Positions 35,439-48,365 of a stretch of 64,000 nucleotides of DNA are shown here, piece by piece. This DNA comes from Collinsella aerofaciens. Its GTDB lineage: Bacteria; Actinomycetota; Coriobacteriia; Coriobacteriales; Coriobacteriaceae. A program made the position numbers and the translations under genes. Every line of letters begins with the position of its first letter. Position 1 is the first letter of the stretch. The DNA is taken from contig NZ_JADPCJ010000002.1 in NCBI RefSeq assembly GCF_015670795.1, forward strand, positions 86,386 through 150,385, given 5' to 3'. The notes under the pieces were generated by a model, which was not told the origin of the DNA, did not search any database, and was given only the letters and a program-made list of their open reading frames with translations.

Positions 35439-38400
35439 GGCGACCACCTCGATCTTGATCGCGATGGCGGTGAGCATGCATCCATGTCGCGGCAAAGCAC
35501 AGCAGCGAAGCGCCAGCCAGATACGTCATAGTCAAGCCAGCCCCGCCCGCCTCGGGAAGCGTGGTCGAATACTTGTTGGTAAAGGTCGGTGGAGTCGGAG
35601 AGTCGTTATCGTAGGTGACGGTGACATCGAGCTTTCCGTCGCCATTAGCCACGACAACCTTAACCTTGTGCTCGGTCGTGTCATAGGTAATGTGATCCTT
35701 GACGTTGCCCTCGGCGTCCTTGGGAACGACCTCGGAGATCTTGTAGGTATAGGTTCCCGCCTTGTTGTACTCGACGGGAAAAGAGACGTTCCCCTCGGCG
35801 TCATTAGTCACCGTCTGGAGCACCTTGCCCTCGCCGTCCTTGAGCTCGAACGAGAACTGTCCTTCCTTGAAGGTTCCACCTTCAAGCACTTTCTTTGCTT
35901 TGATTTCCGTGGATACCGTCAGGCGATTATCGTAGATCCAAATCTTGTCCTTCTCGGCATCGCCGATGATCTCCGCGTTCCCGACAACGTCCCTCGCCTT
36001 TTCAAGCGCGGCCTGATATTCCTCCGTAGTCGCATCGCCCTTGAGCATGATCCATGTGGGGCTTGTTGTATCGTACCCCTCAGGCGCCTTCGACTCCACA
36101 AGCTTGTAGAGCACGCAATTAGTCATCTTTTTGGTGCTCGTGCCGAACGAGATTTTTCCGCTGCCATCGGTCTTGGCAGTCTGGAATTCCTCATCAGTCT
36201 CACCGGCGCCATCCATGGCCACACTGTAGAGCGTAAACTCCGCACCCTCGAGCGTCGCGCCGACCTGCTGGGCGTCGTATTTGGTCATCGTGATGCCGTA
36301 GCCGTTGCCACCTGCGGTAGCAGAAGCGCTCTTGACAATCCATTTTTGATCATCGATCGCGGAGCCATCAGTCACCCCCGTGAGCATGGCGGTGTTGGAA
36401 AGAGAAACTTCATCGCCAGGATTTCCGCTCGGGATCACCTCATACTCGACTTTGAGATACTTCTTATCGGGCACGTTAAGTGTCAGCTTCGTACGCGAGC
36501 CAGATTCATCCTTGACTTGCTCCATCTCCGATGAATAGTCCTCATCAGCCAGCGGTGACCAGGCACCATTCATCCGCTCATAGACCTTAAGCGTAGACGG
36601 CACCAACGTGCACTTGGCATCCATGGTGTCGACGAGCTCGAGGAAGTCAGTGCCGCTCTTAAGGGCAACCGCAGACTCGTTGACCAGAATGGTGTACTTG
36701 ATGCGATTGCTGTCAGTGACCCGCTCGCCGGTCTTGTTGATAACGTTGTTCTTGATGGTGACGGTTCCGCTGCCAGAGCTGAACTCCTTCTCACCCGACT
36801 TAGCGCTGGCAGAATTAGTGAACTTCACCTCGTTCGTAGAGGTGTCGAGCTTACCTCGCTTGACCGCCGTCCGATACGTAAGCTTGGCGTAACCAGCAAA
36901 TTCACCAAGCTCTGTTGTAGGAATGGAGAAGGTGACCGTGCTACCGTTGCTTTTCACGTTGCCGGCATCGAGCTGTTTGCCCGAAATGATCGTCTCTGCC
37001 TCGCTTCCGCTACCGTAGCCGGCATGCTGATCGTAGGGATTCTGCACGAGCGTGTATTTGCCGGAATTCACAACGTAGCTCATACCGTCCGGAAAGGTGT
37101 CGACAATATTCAGAGGTTTGTTGCCGAGTTTTCCGGCTCCGTAGTATTCGTACTCACCATTTGCGCCCTTGTTGCCCTGCTGGCGGTTCGCGTACACTGT
37201 CCAGTCGACGAGCCAAGCACCCTTCTCTGCCGAGCCGTCGACGGAGCTCCAGTCGAAGCTCTCGTTCCAAGACACCTTCGACTCCGCTTCCGGCTTCTCG
37301 ACCGCAGGCGTCGTTTCTTTGTTGACAACGTACATAACGAGGTCGGTGTACTGCCGCTGAAGGTTCAGGCCCGACGCACTGACCGACGCGAAGTTCGAGT
37401 ACCAGCCCGGCAACGCATCGGACGTGGTGGTGTAGGTGATGACGGCGTAGTCCTCGTTCTCGAGGGCGGCCTTTACCTTGTCGTTCACATTTATATCAAG
37501 GTTGAAATTTCTTTTTGTTCCACCGACCGTCCAGTTGGCCGTCAGGTCCCAGTCAGCGTTCTGGCCCCGTTTCAGCACAGTTTCGCCGATTGTGATGGAA
37601 ATGGAGTCTACGTCGATGCCGAGATTTTGCGACCACGCCGACTGAAACGTATCCTTCACCGTCACCTTGTCCGGATGGACCGCATTAACGATCGCTTTCA
37701 GCGCGACCTTCGTCTCCCACGTCGCCCTGCCCGTCGTCCCGGCCTCGTCGGAGCTCACGCGCCTCTTGGTGATCGGCGTACCCATCAGCTGCGGCGTAAA
37801 CTTGCCTTCGGCTGCTCCCAAGACGCGGCCTTCATGCTCGATAGTCGCATTGTTGTGCACGGTGTCATAGGAATTCGTATCGTTCATCCTGGTGTGATAA
37901 ACGATGCAGTAGGTGGCATACTTATCGTCTAGGTCGTCCCGAAACGTATAGGAAAAGGTATCTTTCGACGAATCAAGGGCACCCTCGTCGATCCTGACTC
38001 CATCCGATTCCGACGTACCCTTGTAAACTGTGTAGTAGCTCCCCGAATACGTTTGTTTATTGTCCAGCTTATCGGTGAACTTGCAGCCACTCATGTCGGC
38101 CTTGAGCTCGCCTTGGTTGAGCCTGACCGTCCATTTGATGTCCGACGACGTGCCCGAGCCGTTGGACTTGTTGATCATGTCATAACGAAATTGACTAGGA
38201 GCAGCCGTGGCCGTGCCGTTCTGGCGATCGTTAGGGCCGCCCCATTCCCACGCTGCCGTGTTTTTGGAGCCTCCCTGTTCGTTGATATACTCGCCGTTGT
38301 TCACGGAGACGTCGCTCTTCAGCTTGGTTTCATACGTAATCGTATGGACACCCCGGAGAAGGCTGCCCAAGTTCTCGATGGTCGCGGTCTGACCTTCGAT

Positions 38401-39162
38401 TGTTGGCTGCGATTCAATCGTCTTGCCGTCAAGCTTAAAGCTGCCCTCCACAAAGCTGAAGTTCTCGCCTAGCGTATCGGTGAACTTAACGCTTGTGGCA
38501 TACGGCTCGACGGTGAGCTTAACGGTCCAGGTGACCTTGGCCACGCCGTTGGAGCCCTGAGAGAAAACCCCCGACTTCTCTCCCTTAACGCTACCGTCCT
38601 TGGTGGAAATATCGACCTTCCCCACGCCGGGGAACACGACAGATGTCACGCCACCAGAACCAACGTCCTTGTTTTTAAGCTGGAACGAGAAGCTGGCCGC
38701 GACATGGATGTTCGCAGGGTTTTTCGCGAGCCACGCCTTGTCGAACGTAAAGATGGCCTTGTTGTTTTTAATCTCCCATGTGCCAGCTCTTACGGCATCG
38801 GTGCCCGTTCCCGCCATAAGGTCCACAGCGGCGCTATCGTCGACGGCTATGGTGTCAGGAAACTTGTAAACGGCAACATTGTTCCCAGGCGTAGGAGCCT
38901 CGCCAGTTTTGAAATTTGCCGAAAAAGCCCCGTAAAGGGTTGATACAGAGGTCACGGCACCTTTTAGCTCCTGAGTACGATACTCGTCGGTATAGAGCTT
39001 AACCGTAACGCTCGCTGTCTTCTCATCAATCACAATCGGCGTTGGTGCGCTCACATCCTCGGCGCGCACGGGGGCTGCACCGTGAAAAACTGCGGCGGTG
39101 AGGCTAATTAAAATGAAGACCAGGGTCGCCATACCCAGCGACCGTGAGCGGTGTGCGTTCAT
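35431..39162 (-). CDS. Large LPXTG-type surface adhesin / pilus tip protein
   Basis: This 1243-residue protein has a signal peptide (residues 1-35). Repeated collagen-adhesin-like domains follow (for example VKFTDTLGENFSFVEGSFKL). Then come a SpaA-type domain (ITMTKYDAQQVGATLEGAEF), a Spy0128/FctA-like isopeptide domain (KAKKVLEGGTFKEGQFSFEL) and the sorting signal LPEAG at 1202-1206 before a hydrophobic stretch and a basic tail. It is probably an adhesive pilus tip, with the backbone encoded immediately downstream. AAGGGA precedes the ATG. The gene is visibly richer in A and T than its neighbours. Confidence 0.85.
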   Translation of the reverse strand: MNAHRSRSLGMATLVFILISLTAAVFHGAAPVRAEDVSAPTPIVIDEKTASVTVKLYTDEYRTQELKGAVTSVSTLYGAFSANFKTGEAPTPGNNVAVYKFPDTIAVDDSAAVDLMAGTGTDAVRAGTWEIKNNKAIFTFDKAWLAKNPANIHVAASFSFQLKNKDVGSGGVTSVVFPGVGKVDISTKDGSVKGEKSGVFSQGSNGVAKVTWTVKLTVEPYATSVKFTDTLGENFSFVEGSFKLDGKTIESQPTIEGQTATIENLGSLLRGVHTITYETKLKSDVSVNNGEYINEQGGSKNTAAWEWGGPNDRQNGTATAAPSQFRYDMINKSNGSGTSSDIKWTVRLNQGELKADMSGCKFTDKLDNKQTYSGSYYTVYKGTSESDGVRIDEGALDSSKDTFSYTFRDDLDDKYATYCIVYHTRMNDTNSYDTVHNNATIEHEGRVLGAAEGKFTPQLMGTPITKRRVSSDEAGTTGRATWETKVALKAIVNAVHPDKVTVKDTFQSAWSQNLGIDVDSISITIGETVLKRGQNADWDLTANWTVGGTKRNFNLDINVNDKVKAALENEDYAVITYTTTSDALPGWYSNFASVSASGLNLQRQYTDLVMYVVNKETTPAVEKPEAESKVSWNESFDWSSVDGSAEKGAWLVDWTVYANRQQGNKGANGEYEYYGAGKLGNKPLNIVDTFPDGMSYVVNSGKYTLVQNPYDQHAGYGSGSEAETIISGKQLDAGNVKSNGSTVTFSIPTTELGEFAGYAKLTYRTAVKRGKLDTSTNEVKFTNSASAKSGEKEFSSGSGTVTIKNNVINKTGERVTDSNRIKYTILVNESAVALKSGTDFLELVDTMDAKCTLVPSTLKVYERMNGAWSPLADEDYSSEMEQVKDESGSRTKLTLNVPDKKYLKVEYEVIPSGNPGDEVSLSNTAMLTGVTDGSAIDDQKWIVKSASATAGGNGYGITMTKYDAQQVGATLEGAEFTLYSVAMDGAGETDEEFQTAKTDGSGKISFGTSTKKMTNCVLYKLVESKAPEGYDTTSPTWIMLKGDATTEEYQAALEKARDVVGNAEIIGDAEKDKIWIYDNRLTVSTEIKAKKVLEGGTFKEGQFSFELKDGEGKVLQTVTNDAEGNVSFPVEYNKAGTYTYKISEVVPKDAEGNVKDHITYDTTEHKVKVVVANGDGKLDVTVTYDNDSPTPPTFTNKYSTTLPEAGGAGLTMTYLAGASLLCFAATWMHAHRHRDQDRGGRRE

Positions 39163-39314
39163 AGTTGTCCCTTAATTCCTACAACACAGTGTGGAATACG
39201 GCGAATCGTCGGATCGAACACAAGCCTCACCATCAACGAGAACCTACCTAGCGCATTGCAAGAACCCATTGGGGAACACCTTCTAAGACGGTTCGTCTAT
39301 GCCACAATGCATAA

Positions 39315-39342
39315 AATATAATATAGATACCAGTCATGTAAA
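39315..39342 (-). promoter_or_regulatory. Candidate promoter of the adhesin-pilin operon
   Basis: On the minus strand TTTACA (39342-39337) and TATATT (39320-39315) are 16 bases apart, implying a leader of about 145 bases before the adhesin ATG. Confidence 0.45.
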
Positions 39343-39496
39343 CCGCAGGTCAAGAGGTCTTTTAATTTAATACCAGTTGATATTTACCTGTTAACAGTTT
39401 TGCATCATACCGACTATATTCAGTGGAATTATGTATATGTTTAAACAACTTTACTTTGGCTGGAAAGCCGATCGGAGGGATAGTCGCCCCAGCCGT

Positions 39497-39525
39497 GGTG
39501 CAAACTAACCCGTCCCCCTTGCACC
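39497..39525. repeat. GGGACAG-family hairpin near typA
   Basis: GGTGCAA (39497-39503) and TTGCACC (39519-39525) enclose ACTAACCCGTCCCCC, whose complement GGGGGACGGGTTAGT matches the loop of the element at 7483-7511. Confidence 0.65.
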
Positions 39526-39562
39526 AAAAAGGGCGCCGACCATTGCGGTCGACGCCCTTTTT
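39526..39562 (-). terminator. typA terminator
   Basis: AAAAAGGGCGCCGACC pairs with GGTCGACGCCCTTTTT with one mismatch around a five-base loop, 26 bases after the typA stop. Confidence 0.9.
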
Positions 39563-39587
39563 GGTTAGTCGCTATAAGCCCCAGCGC

Positions 39588-41426
<1,839 letters not shown>

Positions 41427-41543
41427 GTAGTTCCCCTATCTTCTATCTATATACAACCGGCACGCGTATGCGACCCACCCAGCAACGCAACGCTCGGCGG
41501 GAATATTGAGCCTTTTACCGAAAACTCGTTTATTTTAGCGATT

Positions 41544-41993
41544 TTAGATGAGAGGGGTTTCCTCACCTGCAGGTTCAGGGTCGCTCCACATAAAACCATC
41601 GCCGGCGCCCATGCCCTCATACAGCACATATGCCGAAAAACCACTCTCGAGCGTGGTTTCGAAGAAGCTCACGAGCAGAGCATCGTGATAGCCGCCGTCA
41701 ATCTCGACGCAGCCGGTGTAGCCGATGGCATAGCGAGCGATACGGCCCAGGCCCTCGTCCTTAAGACCCATCTTGTGCTCGGAGATAAAGTTGGTGGCCG
41801 CCTCGAGGCACGCCTCTTCGCCATCCTCATCGAGCGCCGCCAGATAACGGTTGGAAGCGGCGTCCTCAATTGCCACGACCACGCCAGGGTTTTCACCGGC
41901 GGCAAGGTCGTCCAAGAACGCGCCGATCAGATCGCACACCATGGCGTCGAGCTCGGCGGAGACGTTACCGGCGTCCTGCATATCCTGTGCCAT
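41544..41993 (-). CDS. Conserved-looking protein of unknown function
   Basis: This 149-residue acidic soluble protein is not recognised. It has no signal or membrane segment. Features include ISEHKMGLKDEGLGRIARYA and a central YTGCVEIDGGYHDALLVSFF. GGAAGGT lies six bases before the ATG, and codon use is like the neighbours, supporting a real gene. It is first in line after two small genes on the same strand, at 30-base spacing. Confidence 0.7.
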   Translation of the reverse strand: MAQDMQDAGNVSAELDAMVCDLIGAFLDDLAAGENPGVVVAIEDAASNRYLAALDEDGEEACLEAATNFISEHKMGLKDEGLGRIARYAIGYTGCVEIDGGYHDALLVSFFETTLESGFSAYVLYEGMGAGDGFMWSDPEPAGEETPLI

Positions 41994-42023
41994 CTTTAGA
42001 CCTTCCCATCGAGTCTGGCGTCG

Positions 42024-42413
42024 TTACAGTTCTTGTGCCTCGGCGGCGATCCTGGCGGCAGCGTCGCGGGCGCGCATCATATCCATCGCGCGCTTGTCGA
42101 GCACCTTGATCTGACTGGTCAGCATTACCGCGTCGACCACGCCCCAGATCACCAGGCCCGTAGAGATCGAAAACCCAAGCGCACCAACTGTACCACGAAG
42201 GCGCGAGCAGATTGCCGCGACAAGGGCGGAGACGACAACCATCTTGATAAACGAGCCGCGGCGCTCGTGAAGCGTGCGGGCCTGCGTCACATAGGCAATG
42301 CGAGCCGCCTCGGACGCCTCAGAGCGCATCTGGGCCTCACGGGCGATCGCAGCCGCCTCAGCCGACATACCGCCGGCCATCAGCGAACGCTCCGCATCCT
42401 GGCCGCCCCGCAT
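42024..42413 (-). CDS. Small two-segment membrane protein of unknown function
   Basis: This 129-residue protein has a charged helical N-terminus, two hydrophobic segments at about 58-105 (MVVVSALVAAICSRLRG, then SISTGLVIWGVVDAVML) and a helical basic tail. This resembles TM2-like small proteins but is not a clear match. Its ATG directly follows the stop of the bifunctional-nuclease gene, so translation is probably coupled; an internal ATG at codon 12 is an alternative. Confidence 0.6.
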   Translation of the reverse strand: MRGGQDAERSLMAGGMSAEAAAIAREAQMRSEASEAARIAYVTQARTLHERRGSFIKMVVVSALVAAICSRLRGTVGALGFSISTGLVIWGVVDAVMLTSQIKVLDKRAMDMMRARDAAARIAAEAQEL

Positions 42414-42914
42414 TTAGAAGTCATCGGGCGAGAGCGTATGGACGAACTCGTCGAACTTCTCGAACTCCTGCTCGTCGTCAACTTCCTCGGTATGGGCAGA
42501 AACAGTGCCCAGGCGATTCATGATGTCGTCCTCCACAAACATGGGGGCATTGCTGCGCACGGCAAGGGCAATGGCATCACTGGGACGGGCATCGATCTTG
42601 CGCTCGTCACCATCGGCCAGTACGACAATCGTCGCGTAGAACACCGGCGGCTCGGCGCGAACGATCTCGATGCGCTCGAGCTTGGCGCCCAGGGCGCCAA
42701 CAGTATCGAGCAACAGGTCATGGGTAATCGGGCGATCGGCGCGTCCGCTGTCGATGCCGCGGCTGATTGCCGCAGCCTCAAACGAGCCAGTCTGGATGGA
42801 GAGGGAGCGCAGCGGCGCGGGGGAATCCGACTTGCTGCAGCGTTCGCGAAGCACGATAAGCGATGGCACGGGACCGGCGGCCATGACGATGGTCTCTATG
42901 TCGACACGAACCAT
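42414..42914 (-). CDS. Bifunctional nuclease (DUF151/BFN) domain protein
   Basis: This 166-residue protein contains the BFN/DUF151 domain with the motif KIDARPSDAIALAVRSNAPM and the preceding FYATIVVLADG strand. Members have reported RNase and DNase activity, though the bacterial role is unclear. An acidic tail (EEVDDEQEFEKFDEF) follows. GGAGGTG precedes the ATG at 42914. It heads a cluster with the small membrane protein. Confidence 0.85.
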   Translation of the reverse strand: MVRVDIETIVMAAGPVPSLIVLRERCSKSDSPAPLRSLSIQTGSFEAAAISRGIDSGRADRPITHDLLLDTVGALGAKLERIEIVRAEPPVFYATIVVLADGDERKIDARPSDAIALAVRSNAPMFVEDDIMNRLGTVSAHTEEVDDEQEFEKFDEFVHTLSPDDF

Positions 42915-43005
42915 GGAACACCTCCGGTACGTAGCGGTTAACACGCGGCGGCCCGCCGCGTTGAATAGCTATACTACCCAAACTTTCGCGTAGCACACAA
43001 AATCA

Positions 43006-43042
43006 AAGTAGTTAATTTGGGACAGAGCTTTTTTGACTACCT
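43006..43042. repeat. GTAG...CTAC hairpin repeat, copy B
   Basis: AAGTAGT and ACTACCTT flank TAATTTGGGACAGAG and CTTTTTTG. Compared with copy A at 13876, the inner stem pair changed from GTAGC/GCTAC to GTAGT/ACTAC, which keeps pairing. GGGACAG is intact here. Confidence 0.7.
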
Positions 43043-43056
43043 TCTGTGGCTAAGAA

Positions 43057-43088
43057 AAAAGCCTCGAGGCAATTGCCCCGAGGCTTTT
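43057..43088 (-). terminator. tRNA-Ile terminator
   Basis: AAAAGCCTCGGGGC and GCCTCGAGGCTTTT pair with one mismatch on the minus strand, followed by TTCTT, 12 bases past the tRNA CCA. Confidence 0.88.
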
Positions 43089-43099
43089 AACAGTTTTGA

Positions 43100-43176
43100 T
43101 GGTGGACCTGACAAGATTCGAACTTGTGACCTCCCGGTTATCAGCCGGACGCTCTAACCAACTGAGCTACAGGTCC
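43100..43176 (-). tRNA. tRNA-Ile (anticodon GAT)
   Basis: The minus strand reads GGACCTGTAGCTCAGTTGG at the 5' end, with anticodon GAT in CTGATAA, T-loop GTTCGAATC and encoded CCA. The acceptor arm is fully paired. Confidence 0.95.
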
Positions 43177-43190
43177 ATCGCGCAAGGGAT

Positions 43191-43220
43191 ATATTAGACG
43201 AGTCGTTACGCGCGCGTCAA
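43191..43220 (-). promoter_or_regulatory. Promoter of tRNA-Ile
   Basis: On the minus strand TTGACG (43220-43215) and TAATAT (43196-43191) are 18 bases apart, 14 bases before the tRNA. Confidence 0.75.
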
Positions 43221-43247
43221 CAACTTTTTTGAAAATCTTTGGGAGGG

Positions 43248-43385
43248 GTTCGCCCCGGCCGCGCGGCGGCATATGAAGTCGCCTGCTCGGACAGTCCTGA
43301 CTCGCACGGAGAGCACATTAAGTGCTCTCCGGCTCGTGCGGAACTCGCGATCGACTTCATATGCCGCCGCGCGGCCGGGGCGAAC
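43248..43385. repeat. Long-armed inverted repeat, element 3, with nested hairpin
   Basis: The arms 43248-43281 and 43352-43385 are perfect 34-bp reverse complements, rich in GC with CATATG inside. The 70-base interior has its own stem, GGAGAGCAC/GTGCTCTCC (43308-43316 and 43322-43330), extended by CGCAC/GTGCG. It lies between gyrA and tRNA-Ile. The layout resembles elements 1 and 2, but the interior is only weakly similar. Confidence 0.9.
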
Positions 43386-43476
43386 GTGGGTCCAAAATTG
43401 TCAAAAAAGCGGTCGGCGCGCAGGTGCGCCGACCGCCGATATATGGGGTCTGATATTTTCTACCAGCTAGTTCCTC

Positions 43477-46218
43477 TTACTCGTCGAGGAGATCTTCTGG
43501 CATGTCGTTGCCGTCGCCTAAATCGACAGGGGTTTCTTCGGGGGCAGAGCCGTCTTCTGCACCTTCGCCCTCGGGCTTCTCTTTGGCGGCTGTCATGCGA
43601 GCTACGGCGCAGATGCGGTCGTTGTCGTCGACGGTCATCATTTTGACGCCCTGGGTGGCGCGGCCGGTCTGGCTGATCTCGTCGGTCTTGACGCGAATGA
43701 CCGTCGCGCCTTCCGTCACGATGAACAGCTCGTGTTGCGGGCCCACCGTCTTCATGGCCGCGAGGTTGCCCTTACGCTCGGTCATCTGAATGGTGTAGAC
43801 GCCCTGACCGCCGCGGTTCTGCTCTGGGTAGTCCGCAACCGGCGTGCGTTTGCCGTAGCCGCGCTCGGTGATAACGAACAGATCGCCGTTGCCGTTAGTG
43901 ACTTCCATGCCCAGAACGCTCACGCCGTCCTTCATACCGATACCGCGAACGCCGCTGGTATCGCGGCCGGTGGCGCGCACCTGCTCCTCGGAGAACATGA
44001 TCGCCTTGCCCGCGGTGGTGGCCAGGATAATCTTGTCGCCCTCGCGCACGCGGCGCACGTTCAGCAGCGCGTCGTCGTCACGCAGGTTGATAGCGATCAG
44101 GCCATCACGGCGGCTACGATCGTAAGCACTCATCACGGTCTTCTTGACCATGCCACTCTTGGTGGCAAACATCAGGTACTCGTCGGCCGGGAACTCGCGG
44201 CAGCTGATGACGCTCGCGATCTTCTCGCCCTCCTCGAAGGGCAACAGGTTGACGATCGCGGTACCGCGCGCCTGGCGCGTACCCACCGGCAGCTCGTGCA
44301 CCTTCAGGCGATAGACCTTGCCCTTGCTCGAGAAGAACAGCACGTACTCGTGCGTGGACGCGATGAACATCTCGTCGATGACGTCGTCCTCTTTGAGGTT
44401 GACGCCCGACACGCCCTTGCCGCCGCGCTTCTGGGCGCGGTAGGCGGCCACCGGGATACGCTTAACGTAGCCGGTGTGGGTGATGGTCACGACCATGTCC
44501 TCGTCGGCGATGAGGTCCTCGACATCCAGGTCCTTCTCAACCTGGCTGATTTCGGTACGGCGCTTGTCGCCAAACTTCTTGGAGATCTCGCGCATCTCTT
44601 CCTTGATGACGCCCAGAATCTTCTCCTCGTGCGCCAGCAGGTCCTCGTAGTAGGCGATGGCGCGGCGCAGGCCGTCCAACTCTTCTTGGATCTTGTCGCG
44701 CTCCAGGCCGGTCAGGCGGCGCAGCTTCATCTCGAGGATGGCCGTGGTCTGCTCGGGCGTAAAGCCAAAGCGTTCGATCAGTCGGCTGCTGGCCTCGGAG
44801 TCGGTCTGCGAGGAGCGGATGATGCTGATGACCTCGTCGATATGGTCAAGGGCCATCAGGTAGCCCTCGAGGATATGCGCGCGGGCCTGGGCCTTCTTAA
44901 GGTCGAAGCGGGTGCGGCGGGTGACGACGTCGACCTGGTGGTCGATGTAGTGCTGCAGCATCTCGCGCAGGCTCAGGCATTTGGGAACGCCGTTGACGAG
45001 TGCCAGGTTGTTGGCGCCAAAGGTCGTCTGCAGCGAGGTGTACTTATACAGGTTGTTGAGCACGACCTGCGGAATGACGCCCTTCTTGAGCTCGATGACC
45101 AGACGGATGCCCTTCTGGTTGGACTCATCGCGCATATCCGAGATGCCCTCAATGCGCTTGTCGTTGACGAGTTGGGCGATCTTCTCCTGCAGGGTGCCCT
45201 TGTTGACCATGTAGGGAATCTCGGTAAAGACCAGGCGGCTGCGGCCGGTCTTGGTGGACTCCACATGTGCCTTGGCACGCACGGTAATGGAGCCGCGGCC
45301 GGTCTCGTAGCTCTGCTTAATGCCGGCGCTGCCCATGATGATGGCGCCGGTGGGGAAGTCCGGACCGGGCATGATCTGCATGAGCTCGTCGACGGTGGCG
45401 TCGGGGTTGTCGATCAGGTAGCAGGTGGCCTCGATCGCCTCGGTGAGGTTATGCGGGGCGATGTTGGTGGCCATGCCGACGGCGATGCCCTGGCTGCCGT
45501 TGACCAGCAGGTTGGGGAAGCGCGCAGGCAGTGCCACGGGCTCGGCGAGCGATTCGTCGTAGTTGGGCTGCCAGTCGACGGTATCCTTCTGCAAGTCACG
45601 CAGCAGTTCCATGGCGGGCTTGGCCAGGCGGCTCTCGGTGTAACGCATGGCCGCCGCGCCGTCGCCATCGATGTTGCCGAAGTTGCCGTGACCGTCGATG
45701 AGCGGCGTGCGCATGGAGAACCACTGCGCCAGGCGGACCATGGCCTCGTAGACCGCAGAGTCACCGTGCGGGTGGTACTTACCGATAACTTCGCCGACCG
45801 TCCAGGCCGACTTTTTGTGTGGGCGGTTGGGGTAGATGCCGCTCTCGTTCATCGCGTACAGGATGCGGCGGTGTACCGGCTTTAAGCCGTCGCGCACGTC
45901 CGGCAGGGCACGCGCTGTGATAACCGACATCGAATACTCGATGAACGACTGCTTCATCTCGCGACCGAACTCCGAAATCTGGAGCTGGCCGCCGTTGATG
46001 TCCTCGCCGGCCGAGGCGCCACGATCGACTTCGCCAAAGCTCTCCTCGAGCTCACCGTCGTCGTCCTCTTCCTCATCATCATCGGCATCGGGGTTATAGG
46101 CGTCCGGATCGCCGTCCTCGCCCTGCTCAGCACGGGCAAGCAGGCGCTTCAGATCATCGGGCATACCGGCATCGCCGGCCTCGTCCATACCCTCGTTATT
46201 GTTGATATCGTCTGCCAC
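43477..46218 (-). CDS. gyrA: DNA gyrase subunit A
   Basis: GyrA cleaves and rejoins DNA in the A2B2 gyrase that introduces negative supercoils. This 913-residue protein has the catalytic tyrosine Y193 in MRYTESR and the quinolone region [11 protein letters not shown] with Ser154 and Glu158. C-terminal beta-pinwheel repeats include [10 protein letters not shown]. Usual GyrA begins near residue 85 ([19 protein letters not shown]), so there is an added acidic N-terminus of about 75 residues. The start is a GTG with GAGGAGG upstream, 11 bases after gyrB. Confidence 0.97.
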   Translation of the reverse strand: MADDINNNEGMDEAGDAGMPDDLKRLLARAEQGEDGDPDAYNPDADDDEEEDDDGELEESFGEVDRGASAGEDINGGQLQISEFGREMKQSFIEYSMSVITARALPDVRDGLKPVHRRILYAMNESGIYPNRPHKKSAWTVGEVIGKYHPHGDSAVYEAMVRLAQWFSMRTPLIDGHGNFGNIDGDGAAAMRYTESRLAKPAMELLRDLQKDTVDWQPNYDESLAEPVALPARFPNLLVNGSQGIAVGMATNIAPHNLTEAIEATCYLIDNPDATVDELMQIMPGPDFPTGAIIMGSAGIKQSYETGRGSITVRAKAHVESTKTGRSRLVFTEIPYMVNKGTLQEKIAQLVNDKRIEGISDMRDESNQKGIRLVIELKKGVIPQVVLNNLYKYTSLQTTFGANNLALVNGVPKCLSLREMLQHYIDHQVDVVTRRTRFDLKKAQARAHILEGYLMALDHIDEVISIIRSSQTDSEASSRLIERFGFTPEQTTAILEMKLRRLTGLERDKIQEELDGLRRAIAYYEDLLAHEEKILGVIKEEMREISKKFGDKRRTEISQVEKDLDVEDLIADEDMVVTITHTGYVKRIPVAAYRAQKRGGKGVSGVNLKEDDVIDEMFIASTHEYVLFFSSKGKVYRLKVHELPVGTRQARGTAIVNLLPFEEGEKIASVISCREFPADEYLMFATKSGMVKKTVMSAYDRSRRDGLIAINLRDDDALLNVRRVREGDKIILATTAGKAIMFSEEQVRATGRDTSGVRGIGMKDGVSVLGMEVTNGNGDLFVITERGYGKRTPVADYPEQNRGGQGVYTIQMTERKGNLAAMKTVGPQHELFIVTEGATVIRVKTDEISQTGRATQGVKMMTVDDNDRICAVARMTAAKEKPEGEGAEDGSAPEETPVDLGDGNDMPEDLLDE

Positions 46219-46229
46219 GTTACCTCCTC

Positions 46230-48302
<2,073 letters not shown>

Positions 48303-48313
48303 TTATCGTAAAA

Positions 48314-48339
48314 AAATACCCTCGGGAACGAGGGTATTT
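48314..48339 (-). terminator. Terminator between dciA and gyrB
   Basis: AAATACCCTCG and CGAGGGTATTT form a stem with a four-base loop, followed on the minus strand by TTTTTAC. It separates the dnaN-recF-dciA transcript from gyrBA. Confidence 0.85.
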
Positions 48340-48365
48340 GGCTCTACAAGGCCACCAGATGCGAT

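Larger units (their letters stand above)
39163..39587. other. AT-rich intergenic region upstream of the adhesin
   Basis: This 425-base gap has no convincing gene. It contains the adhesin promoter candidate, a strongly AT-rich stretch (39305-39440), a GGGACAG-type hairpin and the typA terminator. Confidence 0.6.
42915..43476. other. Intergenic region with repeat, tRNA-Ile and long inverted repeat
   Basis: Apart from the tRNA, no gene is seen in these 560 bases. It contains the GTAG...CTAC repeat copy B, the tRNA terminator, the tRNA and its promoter, and a 34-bp-arm inverted repeat; each has its own entry. Confidence 0.8.

Noticed and set aside
43732-45885. 717-codon open frame opposite gyrA
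   Set aside because: Antisense shadow of gyrA with no family features.
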